Shown here: positions 1 through 9,162 of the stretch, piece by piece
How positions within the stretch are numbered: the first letter of the stretch is position 1
How the letters are laid out: every line of letters starts with the position of its first letter
DNA from: Roseibium sp. HPY-6
Lineage (GTDB): Bacteria; Pseudomonadota; Alphaproteobacteria; Rhizobiales; Stappiaceae
NCBI RefSeq assembly: GCF_040530035.1
Contig: NZ_JBEWCD010000002.1
Coordinates: 3,021,793-3,085,792 of the forward strand
Direction: 5' to 3'
DNA: 64,000 bases
The notes under the pieces: generated by a model
What the model was told of the DNA's origin: nothing
The model's input: only the letters and a program-made list of their open reading frames with translations
Databases searched by the model: none
Program-made: the position numbers and the translations under genes

Positions 1-387
1 CCGGTTACGCAGCCGGCACCGGCCACATCGCAGCAGACGGATGGCCCGTTGGTTCTCAACAATGCGGCAAGTACACCGGCATCGGCACCTGCAACCTCTG
101 CGGCGGCTGGAAATACACCGAGTGGCTCAATACCCTCGGGCACATACATCGTTCAGGTGACGTCACAAAGATCTGCGGCGGCCGCTAGCGATGCCTATTC
201 CGGACTTCAGCGGCGTTATCCTTCAGTTCTTGGAAGCCGGAATGCCGTCATCGTATCTGCGGATCTCGGTGATCGGGGTGTCTTCTATCGGGCCCGCATT
301 CCAACCGGATCGCGTCAGGAAGCGATTACGCTTTGTGAAAGTTTGAAAGGCGCAGGCGGCGACTGTTTTGTGCGCCGCCAGCCCTGA
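1..387 (+). CDS. SPOR-domain protein, C-terminal part (truncated by window edge)
   Basis: The frame is open from the first base, so the start lies outside the window. The visible part is a Pro/Ala/Thr/Ser-rich linker followed by about 80 residues that look like a SPOR domain (from GTYIVQVTSQRS to the C-terminal GGDCFVRRQP). SPOR domains bind denuded glycan strands of septal peptidoglycan. A SPOR gene upstream of nagZ is the usual order in Hyphomicrobiales, so this is probably that gene, now separated from nagZ by the minus- and plus-strand genes that follow. The domain call rests on pattern recognition only. Confidence 0.75.
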   Translation, partial: PVTQPAPATSQQTDGPLVLNNAASTPASAPATSAAAGNTPSGSIPSGTYIVQVTSQRSAAAASDAYSGLQRRYPSVLGSRNAVIVSADLGDRGVFYRARIPTGSRQEAITLCESLKGAGGDCFVRRQP

Positions 388-417
388 TACTTTTCCTCGT
401 AAGTAATGAGGGGCCGT

Positions 418-1335
418 TTATTCGGCCGCCTGAAGGCGGACCGGATCATCGGATCCGGTCAGTTTTGAAGCCATTTCCTTGTAAATACGGGCAATTGCAT
501 CGATTGCCTTTCGAACCGCAGGTTCGCGGCGAACGTCTCTATGGACAATGATGTGTTCCGAGTTCGTCAGTTCCGGCAGGGGGCCGGAGAGAGACACTAG
601 ATCCGGATGCGCATTGCCCATGAAAACAGGCAGAAGCGCGAGCCCTGAACCCGAAGCTGTCATGTTCATAAGCGTGGTCATGGTATTCGTACGCATTTTC
701 GGTCGACTGATGCGCCTGTCTTCCATCCAACGGACTTGCGCCGGGTACCATAAATCGTCCGGGGCGAAACCGAGCCAGGCGCACTCTTTGTATCTTTGCT
801 CGCTCAAAGCCGCCGGATGCGCCGAAACGTAGTCTTTGGATGCAAAGACCCCACAAGAAACATCACCGACTTTGCGAAACAAGAGCGTATCGCTTTCAGG
901 CAGACAGTTTCGGATCTGCAGCTCTATGCCACGTGTCTGATGGTTCGCATGAAGATGACTGGAGATTATTTCAAGTTCCACACCGTCCAAAAGGGCGCTC
1001 AGGTCGGCAAACTTGTCCGTCAGAATCCTTGCACGGACTTCGTCCACAGCGACACGGACGACTTTCAACGCAGATCCGGAGAGATCCGGTAAGACGCGAC
1101 TGGCGGCATCTGCATTCTTGCGCATGTCTGCGGCAAGAGGGATGAGGCGAAGACCTGCTTCCGTCGGCTTCAAGCCGGTCGGCGTTCTGTCGAACAGACG
1201 CGCTCCGACACGATCTTCAAAACTCTTAAGTCGTCTGCTCAGTTGCGGCTGGCTGAGGTTCAATGCGCGGGCTGCGCCCGACAGGGAGCGCATTTTTGCG
1301 GCCGCATCAATCAGTTTCAGGTCGTCCCAGTTCAT
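418..1335 (-). CDS. LysR-family transcriptional regulator
   Basis: 305 residues, the usual LysR length. The N-terminal winged helix-turn-helix reads MNWDDLKLIDAAAKMRSLSG, followed by the recognition-helix segment LNLSQPQLSRRLKSFEDRVG and the ARLFDRTPTGLKPTEAG wing. The rest is the periplasmic-binding-like effector domain. The frame is open 70 codons further upstream, but homology to LysR proteins begins at this ATG, so the longer start is rejected. It is divergent from the EamA exporter, the classic arrangement in which a LysR protein controls its neighbour from a shared promoter. The inducer cannot be told from sequence. Confidence 0.9.
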   Translation of the reverse strand: MNWDDLKLIDAAAKMRSLSGAARALNLSQPQLSRRLKSFEDRVGARLFDRTPTGLKPTEAGLRLIPLAADMRKNADAASRVLPDLSGSALKVVRVAVDEVRARILTDKFADLSALLDGVELEIISSHLHANHQTRGIELQIRNCLPESDTLLFRKVGDVSCGVFASKDYVSAHPAALSEQRYKECAWLGFAPDDLWYPAQVRWMEDRRISRPKMRTNTMTTLMNMTASGSGLALLPVFMGNAHPDLVSLSGPLPELTNSEHIIVHRDVRREPAVRKAIDAIARIYKEMASKLTGSDDPVRLQAAE

Positions 1336-1466
1336 CAAGACGATATACAAAATTAGGCGCAAGAGAGCAATGCAATGCAAATACGTATATCCGGCATTGG
1401 CAATTGGTAACTGAACGAACCTCGTTTTGATTGCTAGATAGGACCGGATTGCTGTCAGGAGTTTCC
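1336..1466. promoter_or_regulatory. Divergent promoter region, LysR / EamA
   Basis: 131 bp between two divergent starts. It contains ATACGTAT, an 8-bp palindrome at 1381-1388, inside an AT-rich stretch, plus the tandem GCAATGCAAT just before it. LysR proteins usually bind T-N11-A dyads in such gaps; the palindrome is a candidate core. No promoter hexamers are assigned. Confidence 0.4.
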
Positions 1467-2390
1467 ATGCCGACAACCTCGATCTATGCGCGCCGTGAAA
1501 ACACGGCATTAGCGTTCGTGCTCGCACTCGCCGGCATGGCGGCATTCACGCCTGTATTTGCAGCCGGAAAGATTGCCGACGGTTTGCTTCCCGTTGCTGT
1601 CCTGGTCTGGTTGCGTTTTTTGGGAGGTGCCATCTCAATTGTCGGCGTTGGTGTGGCAAAGCGTGTTCCCGTCTTTTCCAGACTGAGTCCACTTTGGAGG
1701 CTCCACCTTTTGCGCGCTTTCTGCGGTGTCGGCGGCTTGGCATGTTCACTTTACGCGGCCACCATTCTGCCGCTTGCGGACGCGACCGCAATAGGTCTGA
1801 CAAAAGGTATTATCGCAATTGCACTTGCTGGGCTCATCCTGAAGGAAGTTATCACCGGCCGGCACTGGGTTGCCGGGATACTTTGCGCGATCGGGGCTTA
1901 TTGTGTCGTAAGGGCCGCCGATAACACTGGCGCTCATGACACGCTTGCATTTGATGGTGTTGTGGCGGCATTGCTTGCCGCTGTTTTCATGGCCTGCGAA
2001 GCGCTGATCATGCGCTACATCGCGCAGCGTGAAGACACGGTAACGATCCTTGCCTATGTAAACGTGTTCGCATCACTTTTGCTGACAGGTCCGGTCATCT
2101 GGCTGATCAGTACGCAAGACATCTCTTTGCCGAGCTTGTTGGCATTTGCCTGGCTGGGCCCGCTCGCCATCGTTGGCCAGTCCCTGAACATTTCAGCATA
2201 CAGACGCGCCGGCGCAGCAACACTTGCACCTATCTATTATGGCAGCGTGATTTTGGCGGCCATCTTTGCATATCTCGTTTGGGGCGAGATCCCGACGACA
2301 CTGGCGGCAATAGGTGCCTGTCTCATCATACTGGGTGGTGTGATCCTCTCCATACCGCTTCAAAAACGGGGAACGCCGACAGTCACCTAA
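1467..2390 (+). CDS. EamA/DMT-family transporter
   Basis: 307 residues made almost entirely of about ten hydrophobic helices in two halves, as in the drug/metabolite transporter (EamA, formerly DUF6) family of inner-membrane exporters. The repeat halves are visible around LVWLRFLGGAISIVGVGVA and the C-terminal APIYYGSVILAAIFAYLVWGE, the latter matching the conserved second EamA repeat. The ATG here is preceded by CAGGAG, so it is preferred over an upstream in-frame TTG. It is divergent from a LysR gene and likely controlled by it. The substrate is unknown; related proteins export amino acids or metabolites. Confidence 0.88.
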   Translation: MPTTSIYARRENTALAFVLALAGMAAFTPVFAAGKIADGLLPVAVLVWLRFLGGAISIVGVGVAKRVPVFSRLSPLWRLHLLRAFCGVGGLACSLYAATILPLADATAIGLTKGIIAIALAGLILKEVITGRHWVAGILCAIGAYCVVRAADNTGAHDTLAFDGVVAALLAAVFMACEALIMRYIAQREDTVTILAYVNVFASLLLTGPVIWLISTQDISLPSLLAFAWLGPLAIVGQSLNISAYRRAGAATLAPIYYGSVILAAIFAYLVWGEIPTTLAAIGACLIILGGVILSIPLQKRGTPTVT

Positions 2391-2407
2391 TGGGTCATTG
2401 CCACCGG

Positions 2408-3424
2408 TCAGCTTTCAAGGAGTTTTTCCGCGAGGAAGGGAAGGCTTTCATCAAGCCGGTAGTCAATAGAAGAGTGGTTGTCGTTGAACTCCTGATAGAC
2501 ATGCCCGACAGCGGCAGCCTCAAGTTTGCGATGCAGCCGCCTTGCGCCGTAAACGAGATTGTACTGGTCGACGTAGCCGCAATCGACCCAGAGACCCTTC
2601 AGGGATTTCAAGGCATCAACGTGTGCCCCGACCATTTCCACGGGGTCCCAGGACAGCCAGGCATTCCATCGTTCCTCAATAAGTTCGCAGGTCTCCAGAT
2701 CCACGGGCAGTCTGATCCCGCAGAAGACATCCGGATTCGGGTCGGGGTCATAGGTGGCCGCCATGGCAAACGTCATGAGATCATGCAACGAATTGCCAGG
2801 ATATTTCGGACCCTTTTCGAAGTCTTTGACAAAGGCCTCAATCGATCCAGCCTTGGCGATCGCCCTCAGCGCACTCGGCATTTCAGGCAAATAGCAAAGC
2901 TCGAAGGCCATGTCGCCGGAGTGGCAGGCCGCAGCCGACCAAACGTCAGAATGCAGCATCGCATGGACGATAGACCCGTAACCGCCCGAGGACTTGCCGA
3001 AAATTGCGCGCATACCCTGACCGCCGCACTTGAACCGTCCTTCGACATCTTCAAGCATTTCTGTTGTCAGCCAGGTTGCCCAAGGCCCAATCGCCTGGCT
3101 GTCGATGTACTGGTTTCCGCCAAGCCGGGTGAAACAGTCAGGAAAGGCGACCGCAACAGGTGGCATGTCGCCATCATGAATGAGCCGGTCGAGGCGTTCA
3201 GGGACATTTTCGCCAAAATTCTTCCAATTCACGTGCGCCGGGCCGCCGGCAGTAAAACCGACGATATCGACAAGGAGAGGCAGGCCGCTACCATCGTGTC
3301 CATGGGGCAGATAAACGTCAATTTCGCGTGTTGCGGTGTCGCCCAACCTGTTTTGTCCGAGGATCTCGGACCGGTGTGAGATCCTGTGAAGCGTGCCTGC
3401 TGGAATGTCGAGACGTGCGCGCAT
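2408..3424 (-). CDS. Esterase of the enterochelin-esterase-like alpha/beta hydrolase family
   Basis: 338 residues. The nucleophile elbow GKSSGGYGS (Ser near residue 145) fits the GxSxG motif, and PPVAVAFPDCFTRLGGNQY before it matches the putative-esterase (PF00756/Esterase D) family. A late His in EFNDNHSSIDYR may complete the triad. The ATG at 3424 follows GGGAGAATTAC, a good ribosome site, so a longer frame starting 53 codons upstream is not used. It is convergent with the EamA gene with only 17 bp between the stops. Substrate unknown; there are no siderophore genes nearby. Confidence 0.8.
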   Translation of the reverse strand: MRARLDIPAGTLHRISHRSEILGQNRLGDTATREIDVYLPHGHDGSGLPLLVDIVGFTAGGPAHVNWKNFGENVPERLDRLIHDGDMPPVAVAFPDCFTRLGGNQYIDSQAIGPWATWLTTEMLEDVEGRFKCGGQGMRAIFGKSSGGYGSIVHAMLHSDVWSAAACHSGDMAFELCYLPEMPSALRAIAKAGSIEAFVKDFEKGPKYPGNSLHDLMTFAMAATYDPDPNPDVFCGIRLPVDLETCELIEERWNAWLSWDPVEMVGAHVDALKSLKGLWVDCGYVDQYNLVYGARRLHRKLEAAAVGHVYQEFNDNHSSIDYRLDESLPFLAEKLLES

Positions 3425-3467
3425 GTAATTCTCCCAGGTACGCGTGGTTTGGTGCGGTAGGAATTCA

Positions 3468-3617
3468 TCAAAGGAAGCCGGGCGGCAGAGGTTGCCGTTG
3501 CGCCATGTTTTCCAGAATTCCGAGTAGAATGAACACATCCTTTGAGTCCGGTTCCAACCAGACAAAAACCAGGAGAACGACACATGCCAAAACGATTGCT
3601 TGCTTAGCGCGCTTCAT
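3468..3617 (-). CDS. Possible 49-residue single-span membrane protein
   Basis: A short frame just upstream of the esterase on the same strand. After MKRAKQ it has one clear hydrophobic helix (AIVLACVVLLVFVWL) with positive charges on the N-side, followed by a short Pro-rich tail. This is a plausible small membrane protein topology. The ribosome site is weak and the overlap with the promoter zone of the esterase means it could be chance. Confidence 0.35.
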   Translation of the reverse strand: MKRAKQAIVLACVVLLVFVWLEPDSKDVFILLGILENMAQRQPLPPGFL

Positions 3618-3736
3618 CGCCGAACACTCTACCCTTTGGTGCTCACTGCTCACTAGATTGCAAGTTCAGGGGATGGACGCAAGAGGATAAGCCGTGTTTC
3701 TTGACGGGTCTGACGCTGCCGGGTAATCCGGATGCT

Positions 3737-4744
3737 ATGACCAAGGCCTTTGTTTCCGGCTGTGCCGGACCGACCCTCACGCAGGATGAAATTGCCTTTT
3801 ACAAGGAGGCTGATCCGTGGGGTCTGATACTGTTTGCGCGCAACGTCGAAAGCCCGGATCAACTGAGGAAGCTCACATCCGATTTCCGGAACGCAGTTGG
3901 CAGGCAGAACGCACCTGTTCTCGTGGACCAGGAAGGCGGACGCGTCCAAAGGTTGAAGCCGCCACATTGGCCAAAATACCCGGCGCCTAAACTCTACGGT
4001 GACCTCTTTAGAATCAGCCCTGAACGTGGACTGAGAGCGGCCTGGCTCGGTGCAAGGCTGATCGCTTCAGATCTGCATGATGTCGGCATAACGATCGATT
4101 GTCTTCCGTGTCTTGATGTTCATTTCAAGGATACCGTGGATGCGATTGGCGATCGTGCGATGTCGAACGACCCCGAAATCGTGACAGCGCTCGGTCAGGC
4201 CATGGTGGAGGGCGCTCTTGCTGGCGGCGTTCTCCCGGTCATCAAGCACATTCCCGGTCATGGCAGGGCGCAAGTTGACAGTCATCTTGAGCTGCCACGG
4301 GTTGATGCAGAGCTTTCAGAGCTGAAAAGCGTGGATTTCCAACCTTTCAAGGCACTTTCGCAGGTGTCTTTGGGCATGACAGCCCATATTGTCTATGAAG
4401 CGATCGACCCGGAAACAGCTGGTACGCAAAGTGCGGCGGTTGTCAGGGATGTTATTCGCACTGAAATCGGGTTTGACGGCTGCCTGATGAGCGATGACAT
4501 CTCCATGAATGCGCTCGGCGGGGATTTTGTTGAACGTTCGCGTAAGACTGTGGAGGCAGGGTGTGACATTGTCCTGCATTGCAATGGCGATATGGACGAA
4601 ATGAAAGCCGTTGCTGAGGCGGTTCCAACGCTTGGTGGAGAGGCCGAACGCAGGTGCGTGGCCGCGCTCGACGGCTGGAGGGAACCGGAAGCCGGCTTCG
4701 ACAAAAACGCCGGTTTGGAAGAGTTTCAGGCATTGACCGGCTGA
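3737..4744 (+). CDS. nagZ: Beta-N-acetylhexosaminidase (glycoside hydrolase family 3)
   Basis: 335 residues. NagZ removes GlcNAc from anhydro-muropeptides during peptidoglycan recycling in the cytoplasm. The family hallmarks are visible: VDQEGGRVQRL near residue 63, the KHIPGHG loop near 170 that carries the general acid His, and SDD near 252 containing the nucleophilic Asp. The ATG chosen starts MTKAFVSGCAG, where family similarity begins; an in-frame TTG 36 bp upstream behind AAGAGGA is an alternative. It heads the scpA-scpB run and lies 23 bp before scpA. Confidence 0.92.
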   Translation: MTKAFVSGCAGPTLTQDEIAFYKEADPWGLILFARNVESPDQLRKLTSDFRNAVGRQNAPVLVDQEGGRVQRLKPPHWPKYPAPKLYGDLFRISPERGLRAAWLGARLIASDLHDVGITIDCLPCLDVHFKDTVDAIGDRAMSNDPEIVTALGQAMVEGALAGGVLPVIKHIPGHGRAQVDSHLELPRVDAELSELKSVDFQPFKALSQVSLGMTAHIVYEAIDPETAGTQSAAVVRDVIRTEIGFDGCLMSDDISMNALGGDFVERSRKTVEAGCDIVLHCNGDMDEMKAVAEAVPTLGGEAERRCVAALDGWREPEAGFDKNAGLEEFQALTG

Positions 4745-4766
4745 CGGGTGCCTGACCGGAGCTTGA

Positions 4767-5606
4767 ATGGCGGAACTGGAAACTCATAGGCAGGTTGCCG
4801 GCGACGGCTCCTTCGACTTGCTCAGCAATGTCGATACGGTTGAGCAGCGCGCAACGTCCGATCCGCAACTCGTTGTTGATGTGGAGGGCTTTGAAGGCCC
4901 ACTCGATTTGCTGCTCGGGCTGGCCCGTACGCAAAAAGTGGATCTCGCCCGAATTTCGATCCTCGAACTTGTCGAGCAATATCTGGAGTTCGTCGCCGAG
5001 GCCCGGCGGATGCGGCTCGAACTTGCAGCCGACTATCTTGTGATGGCGGCGTGGCTTGCGTTTTTGAAATCAAAACTGCTGCTGCCAGAACAAAAAGACG
5101 AAGATGAGCCCACCGGCGAAGAACTTGCGGCCGCTCTTGCCTTCAGACTGAGGCGGCTGGAGGCAATGCGGGATGTTGCCGCGAAGCTTATGGACAGGAG
5201 CCGGCAAGGGCGCGATGTCTTCCATCGCGGCGACCCCGAAACCATGTCGGTTCAGCAAAAAAGCATCTGGGACGCATCGGTCTACGATCTGCTGTCGGCT
5301 TACGCGACCCAGAGGCAACGGCAGTCGGTCACGTCAGTTAGGGTCCTGAGACGAAAGGTCTGGTCCTTGCAGGAGGCGAGGGAACTGCTCGCCAAACTCG
5401 TTGGCCGCGTGAGCGAGTGGGCGCCGTTGAATGCCTATCTGCGGGACTATCTCTATGACAACAAGGATTGGGCGACCATCGTTGCCAGCACATTTTCCGC
5501 CAGCCTGGAAATGGTGCGCGAAGGGCAGGTTGAGATCCGGCAGGGTGAAGCGTTTTCTCCGGTTTACATTCGATCCATCGTGAAGGACGAGGATCATGAC
5601 AACTGA
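4767..5606 (+). CDS. scpA: Segregation and condensation protein A
   Basis: 279 residues. ScpA is the kleisin that bridges SMC heads in the bacterial condensin. The diagnostic N-terminal segment VEGFEGPLDLLLGLARTQKV (residues about 44-63) and ISILELVEQYLEF follow a 40-residue extension. ATG is preceded by GGAGC. The C-terminus overlaps scpB by 11 bp, indicating translational coupling of the two condensin partners. An smc gene is not in the window. Confidence 0.95.
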   Translation: MAELETHRQVAGDGSFDLLSNVDTVEQRATSDPQLVVDVEGFEGPLDLLLGLARTQKVDLARISILELVEQYLEFVAEARRMRLELAADYLVMAAWLAFLKSKLLLPEQKDEDEPTGEELAAALAFRLRRLEAMRDVAAKLMDRSRQGRDVFHRGDPETMSVQQKSIWDASVYDLLSAYATQRQRQSVTSVRVLRRKVWSLQEARELLAKLVGRVSEWAPLNAYLRDYLYDNKDWATIVASTFSASLEMVREGQVEIRQGEAFSPVYIRSIVKDEDHDN

Positions 5607-6303
5607 GGACGCCAAGCAGACCAACGCGAAGGGCACGGCTGCAGGGGAAGAACATTCGGGAGGTGACCTTGCCGGCCAGCGTATGATTGAAGCGTTGCTG
5701 TTTGCCTCTTCCGAACCGCTGTCGCTTGAGGAACTGACGCTGCGCGTGCCAGAAGGTACGGATGTTGTGCAACTCTTGGAAGATCTCCAGCGGCTCTATG
5801 CGCCACGAGGTGTCAATCTGGTCAAACTTGCAGGAAAGTGGTGTTTCCGCACGGCTGAAGATCTCGCTTACCTGATGCATCGCAATGTCGAAGAGCAGCG
5901 CAAACTGTCTCGTGCCGCCCTGGAAACACTAGCCATCATTGCCTATCACCAGCCAGTTACGCGTGCTGAAATTGAAGAAATACGTGGCGTCTCCACGTCG
6001 AAGGGCACACTCGACGTGTTGCTCGAAACAACCTGGATTCGCATGCGAGGCCGCAGGCGGACACCCGGTCGGCCCGTAACCTATGGTACAACGGAACAGT
6101 TTCTGGTCCATTTTGGTCTCGAAAACGTAAAGGATCTGCCCGGTCTGGAAGAACTGAAAGGCGCCGGATTGCTGGACAGCGCCGTGCCTGCCACCTTTGT
6201 CGTACCGACACCGAACGACGAAGTGGCATTGACCGAGGACGAAGATCCGTTAGAAGACGGATCGTTCTTTGATGACGATGCCGAAGAGACTGCCGAAGCT
6301 TGA
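5596..6303 (+). CDS. scpB: Segregation and condensation protein B
   Basis: 235 residues with the two winged-helix halves of ScpB. The recognisable segments are IEALLFASSEPLSLEEL at residues about 33-49 and LETLAIIAYHQPVTRAEIEE near residues 110-130. ScpB dimers bind the ScpA kleisin. The acidic C-terminal tail (EDEDPLEDGSFFDDD) is typical of alphaproteobacterial forms. Its TGA overlaps the ATG of the next gene, so the ABC ATPase is cotranslated. Confidence 0.95.
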   Translation: MTTEDAKQTNAKGTAAGEEHSGGDLAGQRMIEALLFASSEPLSLEELTLRVPEGTDVVQLLEDLQRLYAPRGVNLVKLAGKWCFRTAEDLAYLMHRNVEEQRKLSRAALETLAIIAYHQPVTRAEIEEIRGVSTSKGTLDVLLETTWIRMRGRRRTPGRPVTYGTTEQFLVHFGLENVKDLPGLEELKGAGLLDSAVPATFVVPTPNDEVALTEDEDPLEDGSFFDDDAEETAEA

Positions 6304-7442
6304 TGCCACAGGAAAACAGGCCGCAATCTGCGCTGGGAAACGGGCGCCAGCCAAACTGGGGCGCACCGGGGACTGCGGGCGCGACCATCGCTGCAGGCCT
6401 CGTATTTGAGAACGTCTCGCATGATTACGACGGTGTCGCGTCGGTTCGCGATCTGAGCCTTTCGATTGCGCCGGGTGAGATCCTCTGCCTACTGGGTCAC
6501 TCGGGCTGCGGCAAGACGACACTCATGCGAATTGCGGCCGGCGTTGAAAGGCAAAGTCTTGGCAAAGTGCTGATCAACGGCCAGGAGATCGCTGGAGACC
6601 AGACTTTCCTGCCGCCCGAAAAGCGCGGCGTAGGCCTGATGTTCCAGGATTATGCGCTATTTCCTCATATGACGATACTGTCGAACGTAATGTTTGGTCT
6701 GACGGGACTGTCCAGGAAAAATGCGCAAGCGGCTGCTTTTGCAGCGCTTGGCCGTGTCGGACTTGCGGATTATGCCGCAGACTATCCGCATGCGCTGTCC
6801 GGTGGTGAACAACAAAGGGTCGCCCTGGCGAGGGCTCTGGTGCCGCGGCCTGGTATCCTGCTTATGGACGAGCCGTTCTCCGGTCTCGACAAACGCCTAC
6901 GGGACAGTGTCCGGGACCAGACGCTAGCGGTCATACGTGAGACGCGGGCGACGTGCATTATCGTGACCCACGATCCTGAAGAAGCGATGCGGATGGGCGA
7001 CAAGATCGCGTTGATGCGCAAAGGACGTCTTGTTCAGCACGGTACCGCGGCCGAGCTTTACAACAATCCCGTTGATCTGTTCGCCGCCCGTTTCTTTTCC
7101 GAGTTGAACCAGATTGAAGGCCGTGTCACGGCCAAGGGCGTAGAAACACCGCTCGGACTTCTTGGCGTGGAAACCGGTTCGGAAGGCGAAAAGGTCGATG
7201 TGTGCATCCGGCCTCAGGGGATCTGTCTCTCCAACGCCGGTTTGTGCGGTGTCCCGGGGCGTATCCTGTCAAAACGATTCGTCGGCGAGGTCGATCTTCT
7301 ATCTATCGTTGTCGACGGCCTTGACCACCCGTTGCAGGCCAGGGTCCGCGCAGGCAGCTCCTGGGAGGCTGGAATGGACGTCGCTGTGGACACTGATCCG
7401 AAAGACGTGCTTGTTTTTCCGCGCAGGGAGTCCCAATTCTAG
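6303..7442 (+). CDS. ABC transporter ATP-binding protein, FbpC/PotA type
   Basis: 379 residues. All ATPase motifs are intact: Walker A GHSGCGKTT, a Q-loop in GLMFQDYALFPHM, the signature LSGGEQQRVALARAL, Walker B ILLMDEPFSGLD and the switch His in VTHDPEEA. A C-terminal about 120-residue regulatory (TOBE-like) region suggests an importer of the Fe3+/polyamine/sulfate class. The start overlaps the scpB stop by one base (TGATG). No permease or binding protein lies nearby, so its partners must be elsewhere. The substrate assignment (iron) is tentative. Confidence 0.85.
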   Translation: MPQENRPQSALGNGRQPNWGAPGTAGATIAAGLVFENVSHDYDGVASVRDLSLSIAPGEILCLLGHSGCGKTTLMRIAAGVERQSLGKVLINGQEIAGDQTFLPPEKRGVGLMFQDYALFPHMTILSNVMFGLTGLSRKNAQAAAFAALGRVGLADYAADYPHALSGGEQQRVALARALVPRPGILLMDEPFSGLDKRLRDSVRDQTLAVIRETRATCIIVTHDPEEAMRMGDKIALMRKGRLVQHGTAAELYNNPVDLFAARFFSELNQIEGRVTAKGVETPLGLLGVETGSEGEKVDVCIRPQGICLSNAGLCGVPGRILSKRFVGEVDLLSIVVDGLDHPLQARVRAGSSWEAGMDVAVDTDPKDVLVFPRRESQF

Positions 7443-7575
7443 GTGAAGAAACTGCCCTGAACGTCATCATTCTGTCTAAGAGCGCAAAATGTCCTTCAGG
7501 TGTATGTTGCAGGGTGAGAGCCGTTTTTGTAAAAGGGCGGCAGGGCTTTAAAGCCGTTTATCAGGAGTTTGGCGT

Positions 7576-7800
7576 ATGGGCATTAGTATTTGGCAGATCT
7601 TGATCATCGCAGTGGTGGTGGTTCTGCTGTTCGGACGTGGAAAGATTTCCGAACTTATGGGCGATGTAGCCAAGGGAATTAAGAGCTTCAAAAAAGGCAT
7701 GGCCGAAGACGACACTGCCGATGCCCCGAAGACCATCGATCATCAGGCCGGCGACGCAGCTCCGTCTGCGAAAGCTGAAGATCAGACCAAGGCGAGCTGA
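7576..7800 (+). CDS. tatA: Sec-independent protein translocase TatA
   Basis: 74 residues. One N-terminal membrane helix ([19 protein letters not shown]) with the FGRGKI hinge, then an amphipathic helix ([19 protein letters not shown]) and a charged tail. This is the pore-forming subunit of the twin-arginine translocase in the inner membrane. CAGGAG precedes the ATG. It starts the tatABC operon. Confidence 0.96.
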   Translation: MGISIWQILIIAVVVVLLFGRGKISELMGDVAKGIKSFKKGMAEDDTADAPKTIDHQAGDAAPSAKAEDQTKAS

Positions 7801-7841
7801 TCTTAATCTGCATCGCGTCTCCTTAAGGGACGATAGTTCTC

Positions 7842-8294
7842 ATGTTCGATATCGGCTGGACCGAACTCATGGTGATTGCCTGTGTGGCAATCATTGTTGT
7901 AGGGCCAAAAGACCTGCCGCGCATGCTGCGCACACTTGGACAGACACTGGGAAAAATGCGGCGCATGTCGCGCGAGTTCCAGTCGACGTTCAACGATGCT
8001 TTGCGTGAAGCCGAGCAACAGGCCGATATTGCCGACATGAAAAAGCAGGTTGAAGACGCAGCAAACTTCAATCCGTTGGGTGACCTCAAAAAGTCGATCG
8101 AAGAGGACGCTGCTCAAAAGGCGTCACGTCCGATGACGACGAAACCTGCATCAGCGAGTGCGGAAACGGCTGCCGAGAAGCCGAAATCTGCCGAGACCGA
8201 CGGAGGAAGCACAGAGGCTTCACAGCCGGTCGCTTCGGCGGATAGTGAGAGCAGTCCGGACAAAAAACCGGTGACGGAAGACGTTAAGGCATGA
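7842..8294 (+). CDS. tatB: Sec-independent protein translocase TatB
   Basis: 150 residues. The N-terminal helix [20 protein letters not shown] ends in the GPKDLP hinge characteristic of TatB, followed by a long amphipathic/coiled region and an Ala/Ser/Glu-rich tail. TatB with TatC forms the receptor for twin-arginine signal peptides. The stop overlaps the tatC start by 4 bp (ATGA). Confidence 0.96.
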   Translation: MFDIGWTELMVIACVAIIVVGPKDLPRMLRTLGQTLGKMRRMSREFQSTFNDALREAEQQADIADMKKQVEDAANFNPLGDLKKSIEEDAAQKASRPMTTKPASASAETAAEKPKSAETDGGSTEASQPVASADSESSPDKKPVTEDVKA

Positions 8295-9091
8295 GCCAGG
8301 ATGATATCGACGCCTCAAAGGCGCCCTTGATCGAACATCTGATTGAATTGCGGCAGCGGCTGATGTGGTCAATAGGCGCGATACTGGTGATGTTCATCAT
8401 CTGCTTCTACTTCGCGACAGACATCTACAATATTCTGACCGTCCCCTACATGCGCGCAGTTGGCGGCGAACATCCGGTAGAAATGATCTTCACGGCACCG
8501 CAGGAATGGTTTTTCACGCAGCTGAAACTCGCTTTATTCGGAGCCCTCTTCCTGGCCTTTCCGGTCATTGCGAGCCAGGTTTACATGTTTGTGGCACCCG
8601 GGCTCTACAAACACGAGCGCGGGGCATTCCTGCCGTTTTTGCTCGCAACGCCAGTTCTCTTTCTGATCGGCGCTTGCCTTGTCTATTTTCTTGTGATGCC
8701 GATGGCGATGGGGTTCTTCCTGTCGCAGGAACAACCTGGTGGTGATGGTCAGGTGGCCATTCAGCACCTGGCAAAAGTCAGCGAATATCTCGGCCTGATC
8801 ATGGTTCTGATCTTCGCGTTCGGGCTTGTGTTCCAGTTGCCGGTGGTTCTCACGCTCCTCGGGCGAGCAGGCCTCGTGGGTTCCGATGATCTTAAGAAAA
8901 AGCGCAAATACGCAATCGTCGGGGCCTTCGCTGCTGCGGCAATTCTGACACCACCTGATCCGATCTCACAGATCGGTCTTGCACTCCCCACGCTGCTTCT
9001 CTACGAAGTCTCCATTCTGTCCGTGAGATTGGTGGAGCGCCAACGCGCGCAGCGGGAAGCTGAACGCGAAGCGGAAGACGCGACAGCCTGA
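8291..9091 (+). CDS. tatC: Sec-independent protein translocase TatC
   Basis: 266 residues with six membrane helices. Conserved TatC segments include [12 protein letters not shown] near the N-terminus, FTAPQEWFF in the first periplasmic loop and [11 protein letters not shown] in helix 4. TatC recognises the RR motif of substrates. It is translationally coupled to tatB and sits 71 bp before serS. Confidence 0.97.
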   Translation: MSQDDIDASKAPLIEHLIELRQRLMWSIGAILVMFIICFYFATDIYNILTVPYMRAVGGEHPVEMIFTAPQEWFFTQLKLALFGALFLAFPVIASQVYMFVAPGLYKHERGAFLPFLLATPVLFLIGACLVYFLVMPMAMGFFLSQEQPGGDGQVAIQHLAKVSEYLGLIMVLIFAFGLVFQLPVVLTLLGRAGLVGSDDLKKKRKYAIVGAFAAAAILTPPDPISQIGLALPTLLLYEVSILSVRLVERQRAQREAEREAEDATA

Positions 9092-9162
9092 TTGGCTTGT
9101 TTGGGTCTTGACCAGCTCCCGGACGGAATGTGTTGAAAACGACCGTCGTTCGGGAAGTGAAG

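Noticed and set aside
2279..3379. 366-codon plus-strand frame
   Set aside because: Antisense to the esterase gene, which has clear family motifs and a good ribosome site.
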